A stretch of 64,000 nt of DNA from Halomonas sp. YLGW01 (GTDB taxonomy: Bacteria > Pseudomonadota > Gammaproteobacteria > Pseudomonadales > Halomonadaceae): positions 1,922,001 to 1,986,000 of the forward strand of contig NZ_CP062005.1 of the NCBI RefSeq assembly GCF_014840935.1. The letters are read 5' to 3'. This document shows positions 51,913 through 62,427 of this stretch, piece by piece (positions within the stretch are counted from its first letter, which is position 1; each line of letters starts with the position of its first letter). The position numbers were made by a program, and so were the translations under genes. The notes under the pieces are model-generated. The model saw nothing but the letters and a program-made list of their open reading frames with translations, did not search any database and was not told the origin of the DNA.

Positions 51913-53094
51913 ATGCAAGACCTCCTGCTGCTGGCCCTGTTGTTGGCAGCAGTCGCCCTTGGCTGGTGGCTGGGCCGACGGGAACGTCAGGACACGACCG
52001 AACAACCGGGACAGCACACGCTGTCCCGGGATTATTTCGTGGGCCTCAATTACCTGCTCAACGAACAACCCGATCGCGCCATCGAGACCTTCGTGGCGGC
52101 ATTGGAGGTCAACAGCGACACCATCGAGACCCACATTGCCCTGGGCAACCTCTTCCGCTCACGAGGCGAGGCGGATCGCGCCGTCAAGGTTCACCAGAAT
52201 CTGCTGGCTCGCCCGTCCCTCACCCTCGCCCAGAGCAGCCTGGTACAGATCGAACTCTCACGCGACTTCCTCACCCTGGGCCTGCTCGACCGCGCCGAGA
52301 AGCTGCTGGAGAACCTGATCCACGACGGGGGCGACGACAGCCAGCGCCAGCAGGCCAAGCTGCTGCTGGTCGACCTACTCGAACGCGAGAAGGAATGGCA
52401 GGCCGCCCTCGATGTCGCCCAGCCTGGCTTGATTCGACAGCATGAAGATATCCGGCGAGCCGCCGCACACTGGCTGTGCGAACTGGCGGAACGGGACCTC
52501 GACTCCGCGAGCCCGTCACTGGCCCGCAAGAAACTGCGTCAGGCCCTCAGCGTGGATAGTCGCTGCGTCAGGGCCAACCTGTTGCTGGCCCGGATGGAAC
52601 ACGACACGGGGCACTACAAGACCGAGCTAAAGCTTTTGAAGCGGATTCCGGCCCAGGACCCCGGCTGTGCCGGCCTGATCCTGGACCCGCTGCGAAACGC
52701 CTATCAGCTGCTGGATGATGAGGCGGGGCTCGAGAAGGCGCTCAAGCAGATGAACGAGCAGGTGCCGATGACCGCCACGGTCGTCATGCTCGCCGGCACC
52801 GTGCAACGTCGGGCTGGTCACCGCGAAGCAGCCGCCTTGATTCAGGAACAGATGGAACGTGCTCCCAGCCTGCGAGGGCTAGATTACCTGCTTAGCCTCT
52901 ATCAGCAGGAAGCCAGCGCCGAGGAGCAGCAATTCCTGGCTCCGCTGAGTCGTCATACCCGCGCCCTGCTCGACGCTCGTCCACGCTTTCGTTGTGGGCG
53001 CTGCGGCTTTTCCGGTACCGAACTGCACTGGCAGTGCCCCAGCTGCCGTCAGTGGGGCTCGACCCGGCCAGTCATGGGCCGCAAGAGCGACTGA
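51913..53094 (+). CDS. lapB: Lipopolysaccharide assembly protein B (TPR, rubredoxin-type zinc domain)
   Basis: 393 residues. N-terminal membrane anchor (LLLALLLAAVALGWWLG) followed by conserved ERQ...HTLSRDYFVGLNYLLNEQPD, then about nine TPR units, and a rubredoxin-like metal domain at the C-terminus with CGRCGFSGTELHWQCPSCRQWG, four Cys. LapB (YciM) recruits LpxC to FtsH for degradation. Starts directly after lapA. The stop is 3 bases from that of pyrF on the opposite strand. Confidence 0.96.
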   Translation: MQDLLLLALLLAAVALGWWLGRRERQDTTEQPGQHTLSRDYFVGLNYLLNEQPDRAIETFVAALEVNSDTIETHIALGNLFRSRGEADRAVKVHQNLLARPSLTLAQSSLVQIELSRDFLTLGLLDRAEKLLENLIHDGGDDSQRQQAKLLLVDLLEREKEWQAALDVAQPGLIRQHEDIRRAAAHWLCELAERDLDSASPSLARKKLRQALSVDSRCVRANLLLARMEHDTGHYKTELKLLKRIPAQDPGCAGLILDPLRNAYQLLDDEAGLEKALKQMNEQVPMTATVVMLAGTVQRRAGHREAAALIQEQMERAPSLRGLDYLLSLYQQEASAEEQQFLAPLSRHTRALLDARPRFRCGRCGFSGTELHWQCPSCRQWGSTRPVMGRKSD

Positions 53095-53097
53095 GCG

Positions 53098-53796
53098 TCA
53101 GGCCCCCAGCTCGTGCTCGATGGCCGACAGGGCCGCCATGGGATCCGCCGCCTGTGTCACCGGGCGCCCGACGACCAGATGCGTGCTGCCGGCAATCATC
53201 GCATCGCTCGGAGTCAGCACCCGACGCTGGTCATCGGCTGACGCCGACGCCGGACGAATGCCCGGCGTCACCTTCAGGAAGTCCTCACCGCAAAGATCTC
53301 GCAGCGCCTGGGCTTCCTGTGCCGAGCACACCACTCCGTCCATGCCACTGTCCTTGGCGAGACACGCCAGCCTGGCCACCTGCTCGGCTGGCGATACCGT
53401 CACGCCCACCTCCGCCAGGTCGTCGCCGCTCATGCTGGTGAGCACGGTCACGGCGATCAGCCGGGTCGACAGGGCGTGATGCTCCAGGCGCTCCCTGGCC
53501 GCCTCCATCATGCGCCGCCCCCCGCTGGCATGGACATTGACCATCCAGACGCCCTGCTCCGCGGCGGCCTGCACGGCACCCGCGACGGTGTTGGGAATAT
53601 CGTGGAACTTGAGATCCAGGAACACCTCGAAGCCACGGCCGTGCAGGGCCTCGAGCACATCCGGCCCGCTGCGGGTATACAGCTCCTTGCCGACCTTGAC
53701 GCGACAACGCGCAGGATCAAGCTGATCGGCCATACACAAGGCGGCATCGAGGGAGGGGTAATCGAGGGCAATGATCAACGGGGACGCAGATGACAT
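53098..53796 (-). CDS. pyrF: Orotidine 5'-phosphate decarboxylase
   Basis: 232 residues from the ATG at 53796 (an ATG four codons upstream is possible). Last step of UMP synthesis. Catalytic motif [20 protein letters not shown] with the Asp-Lys-Asp triad, N-terminal [22 protein letters not shown], and phosphate-loop residues [19 protein letters not shown] and [13 protein letters not shown] near the C-terminus. E. coli and Pseudomonas have pyrF just after lapB in the same direction; here it converges on lapB from the other strand. Confidence 0.97.
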   Translation of the reverse strand: MSSASPLIIALDYPSLDAALCMADQLDPARCRVKVGKELYTRSGPDVLEALHGRGFEVFLDLKFHDIPNTVAGAVQAAAEQGVWMVNVHASGGRRMMEAARERLEHHALSTRLIAVTVLTSMSGDDLAEVGVTVSPAEQVARLACLAKDSGMDGVVCSAQEAQALRDLCGEDFLKVTPGIRPASASADDQRRVLTPSDAMIAGSTHLVVGRPVTQAADPMAALSAIEHELGA

Positions 53797-54058
53797 CGGG
53801 CAGCGCACTCCAGGCGGCAGGAATTCGCGCGCATTATATCAGGCAGACAGGCTCTTCAGGACCCTACCCGCCGCCAATGCCCCTGCGTGGAAGCAGAGCA
53901 AGGTGGTCGAGAAAAGCGGCCGAGGAAGGCGATCGAGAATATCAGCGACCTCTCACTTACAGGGTCGGCAATCACTGACAGCCCCATCCGGTCTCCGCCA
54001 CTAGGATGAAGGACGACACATGGAGTGTCGATCATCATCCTAAGCGGAGGATTCGCTC

Positions 54059-54340
54059 ATGCCACGTTTTAGCCAGATCATTGTTCTGTCCTGCCTGCTC
54101 AGCGCCGCCGTGCCGGCACTGGCGCAGGACGAATCGAGCTCGACGCAGGCACCTGTCAATGTCAACACCGCCAGCGCCGAACAGCTCGAGAGCCTGCCGG
54201 GCATCGGCAGTGCACGAGCCGCGGATATCGTCGCCGACCGTCAGACCAATGGCGACTACGACAGTGCCGACGAACTGATGCGCGTCAGCGGCATCGGCGA
54301 AGCTACCGTCGACGGGATGCGCGACCAGATCAGCTTTTAA
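54059..54340 (+). CDS. ComEA-like helix-hairpin-helix protein
   Basis: 93 residues. A Sec signal peptide (FSQIIVLSCLLSAAVPALAQ, cleavage near residue 22) is followed by a tandem helix-hairpin-helix domain starting VNVNTASAEQLESLPGIGSA and ending in IGEATVDGMRDQISF. This is the DNA-binding part of competence protein ComEA, so a periplasmic DNA-binding protein used in DNA uptake or unrelated roles is likely. 262 bases separate it from pyrF, enough for divergent promoters. No other competence genes in the window. Confidence 0.85.
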   Translation: MPRFSQIIVLSCLLSAAVPALAQDESSSTQAPVNVNTASAEQLESLPGIGSARAADIVADRQTNGDYDSADELMRVSGIGEATVDGMRDQISF

Positions 54341-54374
54341 GCGCTGTTGACGCACCTAAGTTAATGCTCATAAA

Positions 54375-54406
54375 GAACAACGCCGGGCAAGAGCCCGGCG
54401 TTGTTC
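54375..54406. terminator. Hairpin terminator between comEA-like gene and SDR gene
   Basis: GAACAACGCCGGGC and GCCCGGCGTTGTTC form a perfect 14-bp stem with an AAGA loop. The minus strand continues TTTAT, so it chiefly ends the SDR transcript, and probably serves the convergent comEA-like gene too. Confidence 0.8.
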
Positions 54407-54481
54407 CTGCGGTGCAGTCGGTTGAGCCGATTCTCCCCGTCTCGACTCACTTCGGACCAGAGTCGATGCAAGGCATCGAGC

Positions 54482-55243
54482 CTAGACGCGCAGGCCGCCG
54501 TCACACTCGAGCACGCGTCCACTGAAGTAATCGTTGGCAAAGATATAGGCCACGCTCTCGGCGATGTCTTCAGGCTGCCCCAGCTTCCCCACCGGTATGC
54601 CCTTGGTGATCTTCTCGAGCACCTCCGGGCGAATCGCCGAGGTCATCTCGGTCTCGATGAAGCCGGGGGCCACGGCTCCTACCCGAATGCCATAGCGGGC
54701 CAGTTCCTTGGCCCAGGTCACGGTCAGCGATGCAACGCCCGCCTTGGCCGCGGAGTAGTTGCTCTGCCCCATGTTGCCGGCCCGCGAGATACTCGAGATA
54801 TTGACGATCACCCCGCCCTCGCCGGCCTCGACCATTCGATAGGCCGCTTCCTGACCACAGAGAAAGACCCCAGTCAGGTTGACGTCGATGACCTGCTGCC
54901 ACTGCTTGAGACTCAGTCCCTTCTCGACCTTGCCATCCTTGACCTTGACCAGCAGCCCATCCCGAGTAATGCCGGCATTGTTGACCAGTCCCTTGAGCGG
55001 CCCCATGTCGGCCACGATCGACGCAAAGGCGCGGCCCACCGACGCTTCATCCGCTACATTCACCTCGTAGGCTCTGGCTTCGACGCCCTGATCCAGCAGG
55101 GCATTGACGGCCTGATCCAGGGTGTCGCGTTCCAGGTCCAGAAGTGCCAGTCGCGCGCCCTGCTGCCCCAGGTGCCGGGCCATGGCCAAGCCAAGACCGC
55201 GCGCACCGCCGGTAATGGCCACTACCGCTCCTTTCATCTGCAT
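54482..55243 (-). CDS. Short-chain dehydrogenase/reductase, FabG-like
   Basis: 253 residues. NAD(P)-binding TGGARGLGLAMARHLG, NNAG in LVNNAGITRDGLL, catalytic Ser in NISSISRAGNMGQ and Tyr-x3-Lys in SNYSAAKAGVASL are all present; the C-terminus ends FSGRVLECDGGLRV. Closest in style to 3-oxoacyl-ACP reductase or acetoacetyl-CoA reductase (FabG/PhaB). There is no fatty-acid or PHB gene next to it, so the substrate is open. Confidence 0.9.
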   Translation of the reverse strand: MQMKGAVVAITGGARGLGLAMARHLGQQGARLALLDLERDTLDQAVNALLDQGVEARAYEVNVADEASVGRAFASIVADMGPLKGLVNNAGITRDGLLVKVKDGKVEKGLSLKQWQQVIDVNLTGVFLCGQEAAYRMVEAGEGGVIVNISSISRAGNMGQSNYSAAKAGVASLTVTWAKELARYGIRVGAVAPGFIETEMTSAIRPEVLEKITKGIPVGKLGQPEDIAESVAYIFANDYFSGRVLECDGGLRV

Positions 55244-55427
55244 GTCGACTCCCCTTGCGTGACTCGAGATGGTGCACTCGTCTTGTGCGATGCAACATGA
55301 ATCAATCTAGCATGGTCTCTCTCTATTTGCCCATGTGGGGTAGAGCGGCGCGCCAGATTGATCGAACATGCCTTGAAAAAGGCCTCGCCGCCGCCATTAT
55401 TCTTCAGTCACCGAACATGGAGTCATC

Positions 55428-55952
55428 ATGCCCCTGCTCTTGCTTTTTACCCTCTTCGCCCTGCTCGACTTCGTCATCCTGTTTTCCATCGGCAGTGAAA
55501 TCGGCCTGTTGACCACCCTGCTGCTGGTAATCGGCAGCGGTTTCGTCGGCCTTCACCTCATCCGTCGCGAAGGCACGGCGACTCTCGCCCGTGCCCAGCA
55601 GCGCTTTGCTCAGGGCGAAATTCCCTCCGGCGAGCTCATGACAGGTGCCGCCCTGATCTTCGGTGGCGCCCTGCTGATGGCACCGGGCTTCCTTTCCGAT
55701 GGCCTGGGCCTGATGTGCCTGATCCCCGATGCCCGACGCCTGCTCGGCAAGCTGCTCGCTCGGGTGGGACTCAAGGCCCGCGTCTTTGGTGGCACCTCGG
55801 GCGCCGGCCCCTCGGGTCCGTCCTTCGATGGCTGGGAGGAAGCCAGCGGCGCCAAACGCGAGGAGCGCCATGACGACGCTGCCTCCCAGCACTCGAGCGA
55901 CCAGGCTCCCCTGGAGGGAGAGTTCATTTCCCGAGACGAGCCGCATCGCTGA
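55428..55952 (+). CDS. fxsA: FxsA cytoplasmic membrane protein
   Basis: 174 residues. Conserved membrane core (LFTLFALLDFVILFSIGSEI, TLLLVIGSGFVGLHLIRREG, GALLMAPGFLSDGLGLMCLI, then PDARRLL) is the FxsA family; the C-terminal ~50 residues are a charged, variable tail. Overproduction in E. coli overcomes F-plasmid exclusion of phage T7; the cellular role is unknown. It lies directly upstream of groES, the same order as in E. coli. Confidence 0.92.
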   Translation: MPLLLLFTLFALLDFVILFSIGSEIGLLTTLLLVIGSGFVGLHLIRREGTATLARAQQRFAQGEIPSGELMTGAALIFGGALLMAPGFLSDGLGLMCLIPDARRLLGKLLARVGLKARVFGGTSGAGPSGPSFDGWEEASGAKREERHDDAASQHSSDQAPLEGEFISRDEPHR

Positions 55953-55994
55953 ACCATGTCACTGACCTGAGCGTAAAAATTTTGCCTTCGAGCC

Positions 55995-56022
55995 CTTGAA
56001 AGGCCTTCGCCAGCCCCCACTC
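55995..56022 (+). promoter_or_regulatory. Heat-shock (sigma32) promoter of groESL
   Basis: CTTGAAA at 55995-56001 matches the sigma32 -35 box exactly, and CCCCACTC at 56015-56022 approximates the -10 box CCCCATNT with a 13-base spacer. It lies about 170 bases before groES, giving a long untranslated leader. No CIRCE repeat is visible, so control by HrcA is not indicated. Confidence 0.8.
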
Positions 56023-56193
56023 ATGGCGTAGTGCTGAGAGGTAAGATCAGTACCCCGTTTCGGCGGCCGAGCCAAGGCCCGGTTGCCATCAACACAGAAG
56101 GCGCAAGCCTTCGCTTCGAGACTTCGGTTTCGAAGATGATATGGACCCGCCAGGGACATCCCTGGCACCGCTAATTTCAGGAGAACGTGAGCA

Positions 56194-56487
56194 ATGAACA
56201 TCCGTCCCTTGCACGATCGCGTCATCGTCCGTCGCGTGGAAGAAGAACAGAAAACTGCTGGCGGTATCGTGCTTCCGGGCAGCGCCCAGGAAAAGCCGAC
56301 GCGCGGTGAAATCCTCGCCGTCGGTAACGGCCGGATTCTCGACAACGGCGAAGTCCGTGCCCTGGACGTCAAGGTCGGCGACACCGTCATCTTCAAGGAC
56401 GGCTTCGGCGTCGAAAAAGAGAAGATCGACGGTGAGGAAGTCCTGATCATGAGCGAGAGCGACATCCTCGCCGTGGTCGAAGGCTGA
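56194..56487 (+). CDS. groES: Co-chaperonin GroES
   Basis: 97 residues, standard length. [20 protein letters not shown] start, mobile loop [20 protein letters not shown], and the C-terminal [16 protein letters not shown] are typical. Caps the GroEL cavity. AGGAG ribosome-binding site. 70 bases before groEL. Confidence 0.98.
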   Translation: MNIRPLHDRVIVRRVEEEQKTAGGIVLPGSAQEKPTRGEILAVGNGRILDNGEVRALDVKVGDTVIFKDGFGVEKEKIDGEEVLIMSESDILAVVEG

Positions 56488-56545
56488 TTACAGCGAGTAA
56501 ACACTTGTCGTAAGCACTTGCTCAAGTTTCACGAACATCAAGTAG

Positions 56546-58207
<1,662 letters not shown>

Positions 58208-58260
58208 AGCCAGCCCAGCGCCATGCTCAGGCCTTGCCCTCGGCAAGGCCCTGACGCTCA

Positions 58261-58293
58261 AGCCCCATCGGCTCATGCCGGTGGGGCTTTTTT
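58261..58293 (+). terminator. Rho-independent terminator of groESL
   Basis: AGCCCCATCGGC pairs with GCCGGTGGGGCT (one mismatch) around TCAT and runs into six T residues. 53 bases after groEL. Confidence 0.92.
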
Positions 58294-58433
58294 GTGCATC
58301 ACACCTTGTCCCTCCATGCCCGCCTCGGTCTGCCTTGCCGCCGGTCTCCTTTCCAGCCAGGTGCTACGGGCAGGCATCCGCGCGCCGGCTCGCGTACACT
58401 AGGCGCCCCCACTTTCTCAACGCCAGAACCACG

Positions 58434-59183
58434 ATGCTTTCCAACGTCCGAATCGTCCTCGTCCAGACCTTCCACCCCGGCAACATCGGCCAGGCCGCCC
58501 GCGCCATGAAGACCATGGGGCTCAACGATCTGGTACTGGTCAACCCGCGCTGCTTTCCCGATCCGGAGGCTACCCGGCTCGCCGCCGGCGCCGAGGATCT
58601 GGTCGAATCGGCTCGCGTGGTCGGAAGTCTCAAGGAGGCCGTCGGCGACTGCGTCCAAGTCGTAGGCGCCAGCGCCAGGCTGCGCAGCCTGCCGCTGCCT
58701 CACTTCGATGAGCCAGACGACATGGCTCATGAACTTGCCGATCATGCCGTGGACGCGCCGGTGGCGCTGGTCTTCGGTCGCGAGCGCTCGGGGCTGACCA
58801 ATGACGAGATCGGCCACTGCACCCACCAGGTCAGCATCCCGGCCAACCCAGACTACGGCATCCTCAACCTCGCCCAGGCGGTGCAGGTGCTGGCCTACGA
58901 GGTCAACCGCGCCTGGCGGCGCCGGCCAGACAGCGGCTACCACCCCACTCGGCCCACTGGCGAGAAGCTGCCCAGCCGCGAGCAGCTCGACCACTTCCAT
59001 GAACATCTCGGCCGGGTCATGCAGGCCAGCGGCTTCCTGACCCAGCCCCATGCCCGCACCGAGGCTCAGTTGCAGGCCCTATTCGCCCGCGCCCAGCCGA
59101 CCCGCCGCGAGCTGTCGCTGCTACGTGGCCTGCTGAGCGCCCTCGAGCCCAAGGATCACACGCCCGGCGACGGGCAAGCGTGA
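58434..59183 (+). CDS. trmJ: tRNA (cytidine/uridine-32-2'-O)-methyltransferase TrmJ
   Basis: 249 residues from the ATG at 58434, close to the 246 of E. coli. SPOUT fold: VLVQTFHPGNIGQAARAMKT, VFGRERSGLTNDEIGHCTHQ and SIPANPDYGILNLAQAVQVL contain the three SPOUT/TrmH motifs forming the knot and S-adenosylmethionine site. The C-terminal helical part (QPTRRELSLLRGLLSAL) is typical of TrmJ. A longer in-frame extension into the groEL terminator region is not coding. Confidence 0.94.
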   Translation: MLSNVRIVLVQTFHPGNIGQAARAMKTMGLNDLVLVNPRCFPDPEATRLAAGAEDLVESARVVGSLKEAVGDCVQVVGASARLRSLPLPHFDEPDDMAHELADHAVDAPVALVFGRERSGLTNDEIGHCTHQVSIPANPDYGILNLAQAVQVLAYEVNRAWRRRPDSGYHPTRPTGEKLPSREQLDHFHEHLGRVMQASGFLTQPHARTEAQLQALFARAQPTRRELSLLRGLLSALEPKDHTPGDGQA

Positions 59184-59243
59184 TCGCGCTTCCAGTACTC
59201 AAGGAACCTTCCAGGCGCTTTTCCTAACAAGCGCTTTTAATAC

Positions 59244-59272
59244 AAAAACGGCGCCCCGAGGGGCGCCGTTTT
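59244..59272. terminator. Bidirectional Rho-independent terminator (trmJ and nhaC-like)
   Basis: CGGCGCCC and GGGCGCCG form a stem around CGAG, flanked by AAAAA on the left and TTTT on the right. Between convergent genes, so it can act in both directions. Confidence 0.9.
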
Positions 59273-59305
59273 GCTATCTCAATATGCTCTGTGAACTGGC
59301 ACTGC

Positions 59306-60667
59306 CTAGAACGTCATGGCCGCCAGCCACCCAAAGGCGATAAGCGGGATGTTGTAGTGCAGGAAGGTCGGCACCACGCTGTCCCAGATGTGGTCGTGCT
59401 GGCGGTCGACGTTGAGCCCCGAGGTCGGCCCGAGGGTCGAATCAGAGGCCGGCGAGCCGGCATCGCCCAGCGCCGCGGCGGTGCCCACCAGGGCAACGGT
59501 GGCCAGATCAGAGAAGCCGAACTGCACGGCCAACGGCACGAAGATGGTGGCGATGATCGGGATGGTCGAGAACGACGAGCCGATCCCCAGGGTGATGAAG
59601 AGCCCGACCAGCAGCATCAGCAGCGCCGCCAGGCCCTGATTGTCGCCGATCGCGTCGAAGGAGCTCTGGACCAGGGTATCAACCTCCCCGGTCGCTTCCA
59701 TCACCGATGCAAACCCGGAGGCGGAGATCATGATGAAACCGATCAGTGCCATCATGCGCATGCCGCTGGTGAACAGGTCGTCCGCCTCACGCCATTTGAA
59801 GATGCCGCCGACCGACAGCAGGGCGAAGCCCACCAGGCCGCCCAGCACCATCGAGCCGCTATAGAGCTGAATGCCCAGGGCGGCGAGAATCGCCACCACC
59901 GACATCACCAGGCCTGAAGTGCTCACCGCTTGCGCCTGGTCGTCCCCATGGGCTGGATAGTGGGGCTGGTTGCTGGTGACCAGCTCGCTGTCGGCGTAGT
60001 TCCGCGGCTTGCGATAGCTGAAGGCGACGGCCACGATCAGGCCCAGCGCCATACCGGCCACCGGCACGCCCATGGCCAGCGGCACCATGCCACGAGAGAT
60101 CTCGAGGCCCAGCGCCTCACCGGCGCTGTTGATATTGGCCAGCAGGATGTCATTGAGGAAGATCGCCCCGAAGCCCACCGGCAGCAGCATATAAGGCGCC
60201 GTGAGACCAAAGGTCAGCGCGCAGGCGACCGCACGACGGTCCAAGCGCAACTGATTCATGACCTTGAGCAGCGGTGGAATCAGGATTGGGATGAAGGCGA
60301 TATGTACCGGGATCAGATTCTGCGATGACACCGCGACCAGCAGCACCGAGCCCAGCAGCAGGTACTTCACCGCTCGCTGGCGACGATGAGTCGCGTCCTG
60401 ACCCAGCAGCCGGATCAGCCGCTGCGCCAGCAGATCGGGAAGCCCCGAGCGGGAGATCGCCACCGCGAACGCCCCCAAGGTGGCATAGGCCAGTGCCACC
60501 TTGGCGCCCCCACCGACGCCCTCGTTGAAGGCCGCCAGCGTGCTATCGAGGGACAGCCCACCGACCAGTCCACCGACCAGGGCTCCGACCACCAGCGCGA
60601 AGACCACCGACACCCGGGCCAGCGACAGGCCCACCATGACAAGTACCGCGAGAATTACCGCATTCAT
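59306..60667 (-). CDS. NhaC-type Na+/H+ antiporter family protein
   Basis: 453 residues with about eleven to twelve helices. The N-terminal [20 protein letters not shown] and then [20 protein letters not shown] and [20 protein letters not shown] match the Na_H_antiporter N-terminal and core domains; later segments [20 protein letters not shown] and [19 protein letters not shown] are the conserved ion-path loops. Predicted to exchange Na+ for H+ (or another ion or metabolite) across the inner membrane; useful to a salt-living host, but specificity is inferred. Confidence 0.88.
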   Translation of the reverse strand: MNAVILAVLVMVGLSLARVSVVFALVVGALVGGLVGGLSLDSTLAAFNEGVGGGAKVALAYATLGAFAVAISRSGLPDLLAQRLIRLLGQDATHRRQRAVKYLLLGSVLLVAVSSQNLIPVHIAFIPILIPPLLKVMNQLRLDRRAVACALTFGLTAPYMLLPVGFGAIFLNDILLANINSAGEALGLEISRGMVPLAMGVPVAGMALGLIVAVAFSYRKPRNYADSELVTSNQPHYPAHGDDQAQAVSTSGLVMSVVAILAALGIQLYSGSMVLGGLVGFALLSVGGIFKWREADDLFTSGMRMMALIGFIMISASGFASVMEATGEVDTLVQSSFDAIGDNQGLAALLMLLVGLFITLGIGSSFSTIPIIATIFVPLAVQFGFSDLATVALVGTAAALGDAGSPASDSTLGPTSGLNVDRQHDHIWDSVVPTFLHYNIPLIAFGWLAAMTF

Positions 60668-60793
60668 GCCTTTTTCCCACCGAAAGATATGTGTTAGGAC
60701 GCGAAAGGCGGCGATTCTAGCAGAAAAGAGCGCGATGAGCTTCGGATCGTATGGATTCCGCCCCGTAGATACGCCAACAAAATGTCACCAATA

Positions 60794-60811
60794 TGTTATC
60801 GGGGTGTCACA
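60794..60811 (+). promoter_or_regulatory. GacA-box-like upstream activating sequence
   Basis: TGTTAT-CGGGGT-GTCACA at 60794-60811 matches 8 of 12 specified positions of the Pseudomonas GacA box TGTAAG-N6-CTTACA. Its centre is about 70 bases upstream of the predicted RNA start (near 60874, after a GATACT -10-like element at 60862-60867), the usual distance for rsm genes. Site seen in sequence; function inferred. Confidence 0.55.
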
Positions 60812-60873
60812 AAACGTCGCCATGTACTATTCTGAAGCCAGTGGGGTGTTGAGGGGAAAACGATACTCTGCGG

Positions 60874-61023
60874 CATAAAAGACAAGGGACACTGTCGATT
60901 AGACGCCACGGACGCGACGGCACAGGACGTGCTTCAGGGAAAGGCAGGATGCCACGACACCCGGAGGGTGTTCAGGGAGGTTGAAGATACCGCCGTGGGG
61001 TGCATGCACTCCACGGCGTTTTT
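60874..61023 (+). ncRNA. Candidate RsmZ/CsrB-like CsrA-sequestering small RNA
   Basis: About 150 nt with seven GGA motifs between 60887 and 60978, most in hairpin loops as CsrA sites require. Examples: GGCA-GGA-TGCC (60943-60953), ACACCC-GGA-GGGTGT (60957-60971), GCAC-AGGAC-GTGC (60920-60932), TTCA-GGGAGGT-TGAA (60971-60985, overlapping the previous stem), GACA-AGGGACAC-TGTC (60881-60896). It ends in a 14-bp hairpin (60991-61018, one mismatch) followed by TTTTT at 61019-61023. No open frame fits. A GacA-like box lies upstream and gacA is at 43229. The exact 5' end is uncertain. This is the Rsm/Csr RNA architecture; sequence-level homology to a named RNA was not tested. Confidence 0.82.
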
Positions 61024-61140
61024 GTGCTTCTGAGTCACTCTACCCGGCCATAGAATCGCCGAGGTGACAGGGTGCGTCTTACTGACTGACGGGTAGGCGA
61101 CCATCGACGGCAATGGGTCACAACCAACCCGGTGCCGACC

Positions 61141-62175
61141 TCAGCCGCCCTGAAATCCCTCGAGGAAGGCGGCCAGATTGGCGCCAAGGGCCTCGGTCGG
61201 ATAGCCCCCCTCCTGTATCAGCACCGTCGGCAGGCAGAGCCGCCCCAGGCGGGCACCGACGCGGCGAAAATCGGCCGTCTCCAGCGCCAGGCCCGCCAAC
61301 GGATCATCCTTGTGGGCATCAAGCCCGAGGGCCACCACCACCGCCTCGGGGCGGAAGGCCTCGAGGCGCTCGAGGAGTGTCTCCAGGGCCTCGAGGAATG
61401 CCGTCCCGTCACTGCCCAGCGGCAGTGGCAAATTGACGTTGGTGCCCTGGCCATCGCCGCTGCCGGTCTCGTCGGCGCCCCCCCAGAAGAAGGGATAGAA
61501 CTCATCCGTATCGGCATGCAGCGACCCGGTCCAGACATCGCCGCGTGCATAGAAGATGTCCTGGGTGCCGTTGCCGTGGTGTAGGTCCACATCGACGATG
61601 GCCACCCGGGCATGACGTTCGCGCAGGATGGTCGCCGCCAGCGCCGAATTGTTGAGAAAGCAGAAACCACCGGCCCGCTCCGGCCCGGCATGATGGCCCG
61701 GCGGACGACAGAGGGCATAGGCACGGGATTCACCGGCACAGACGCTCAGCGCCGCAGCCTCCGCGCTCGCGGCACTGGCCAGGATACCCGTGAAGCTGTC
61801 GGGCCCGATCGGGCAGGCCATGTCATGAAGGTGCCACCCCGCCTGACCGACCGGGTGTCGTGGATAATGCTGCCCCCCACCACAAGGATGCACGTTAGGC
61901 GCGACCAGGGCCGAGGCCCCCGGCATCTCCTGCCAGCGGGCATGGATAGTCGCGAGAAAGTCGAGATAGCGGGGAGTATGGATGCGCTCAAGTCGCTCGC
62001 GGAGGCAAGCCGTGCCCTCGGCCCCGGGGGATTCGAGACGTAGCCCCAGTTCCGCGATGGCCTCGGCGAGGCGCACCGCGCGCTCCGGGCGCTCCGGGGA
62101 CGGCGCAGGCTTGCCCCTCAGCAGAAAGGTCTCGGGGGCATGAAGATCCTGGGTCGCGGTATAGAAAAGCTTCAT
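61141..62175 (-). CDS. Histone-deacetylase-superfamily protein, acetylpolyamine amidohydrolase-like
   Basis: 344 residues. Zinc hydrolase fold: RPPGHHAGPERAGGFCFLNN has the catalytic His pair, VAIVDVDLHHGNGTQDIFYA and GLDAHKDDPLAGLAL supply the Asp-His-Asp zinc ligands, and LIQEGGYPTEALG is the Tyr-containing loop. The N-terminal MKLFYTATQDLHAP start is that of bacterial acetylpolyamine amidohydrolases, which deacetylate N-acetylated polyamines. Cytoplasmic; substrate by family only. The 252-base gap after 62175 holds no clear gene. Confidence 0.88.
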   Translation of the reverse strand: MKLFYTATQDLHAPETFLLRGKPAPSPERPERAVRLAEAIAELGLRLESPGAEGTACLRERLERIHTPRYLDFLATIHARWQEMPGASALVAPNVHPCGGGQHYPRHPVGQAGWHLHDMACPIGPDSFTGILASAASAEAAALSVCAGESRAYALCRPPGHHAGPERAGGFCFLNNSALAATILRERHARVAIVDVDLHHGNGTQDIFYARGDVWTGSLHADTDEFYPFFWGGADETGSGDGQGTNVNLPLPLGSDGTAFLEALETLLERLEAFRPEAVVVALGLDAHKDDPLAGLALETADFRRVGARLGRLCLPTVLIQEGGYPTEALGANLAAFLEGFQGG

Positions 62176-62427
62176 GAAGCGTCATCCGGCAGGCTGGGCA
62201 TCCAAGTCAACAGAACCGGCACGGCGGCCAGGGTCCTGGGCGGTCGTGAACCATGCAATCATGAATCAGGCCAGCATGAAACAGACTAGCAACGCATAGG
62301 CCTGACGCGCCGCTACTTCCTGTTTTGTTCCTGCGAGAAAGGAACCGCGAGCGAGCCCAGACGGTGTCTTCGCACGGTTCCGGGCGTCAGCCTGGGCCGA
62401 ATGGCGGCCCAACCGCCACGCCAAACG

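Noticed and set aside
55953..56193. Possible CIRCE element upstream of groES
   Set aside because: No TTAGCACTC-N9-GAGTGCTAA repeat is present; a sigma32 promoter explains the heat-shock control.
60501..60878. Open frame crossing from the NhaC-like gene into the small-RNA promoter region
   Set aside because: Antisense to a well-supported gene for most of its length and ends inside the region with RNA features.
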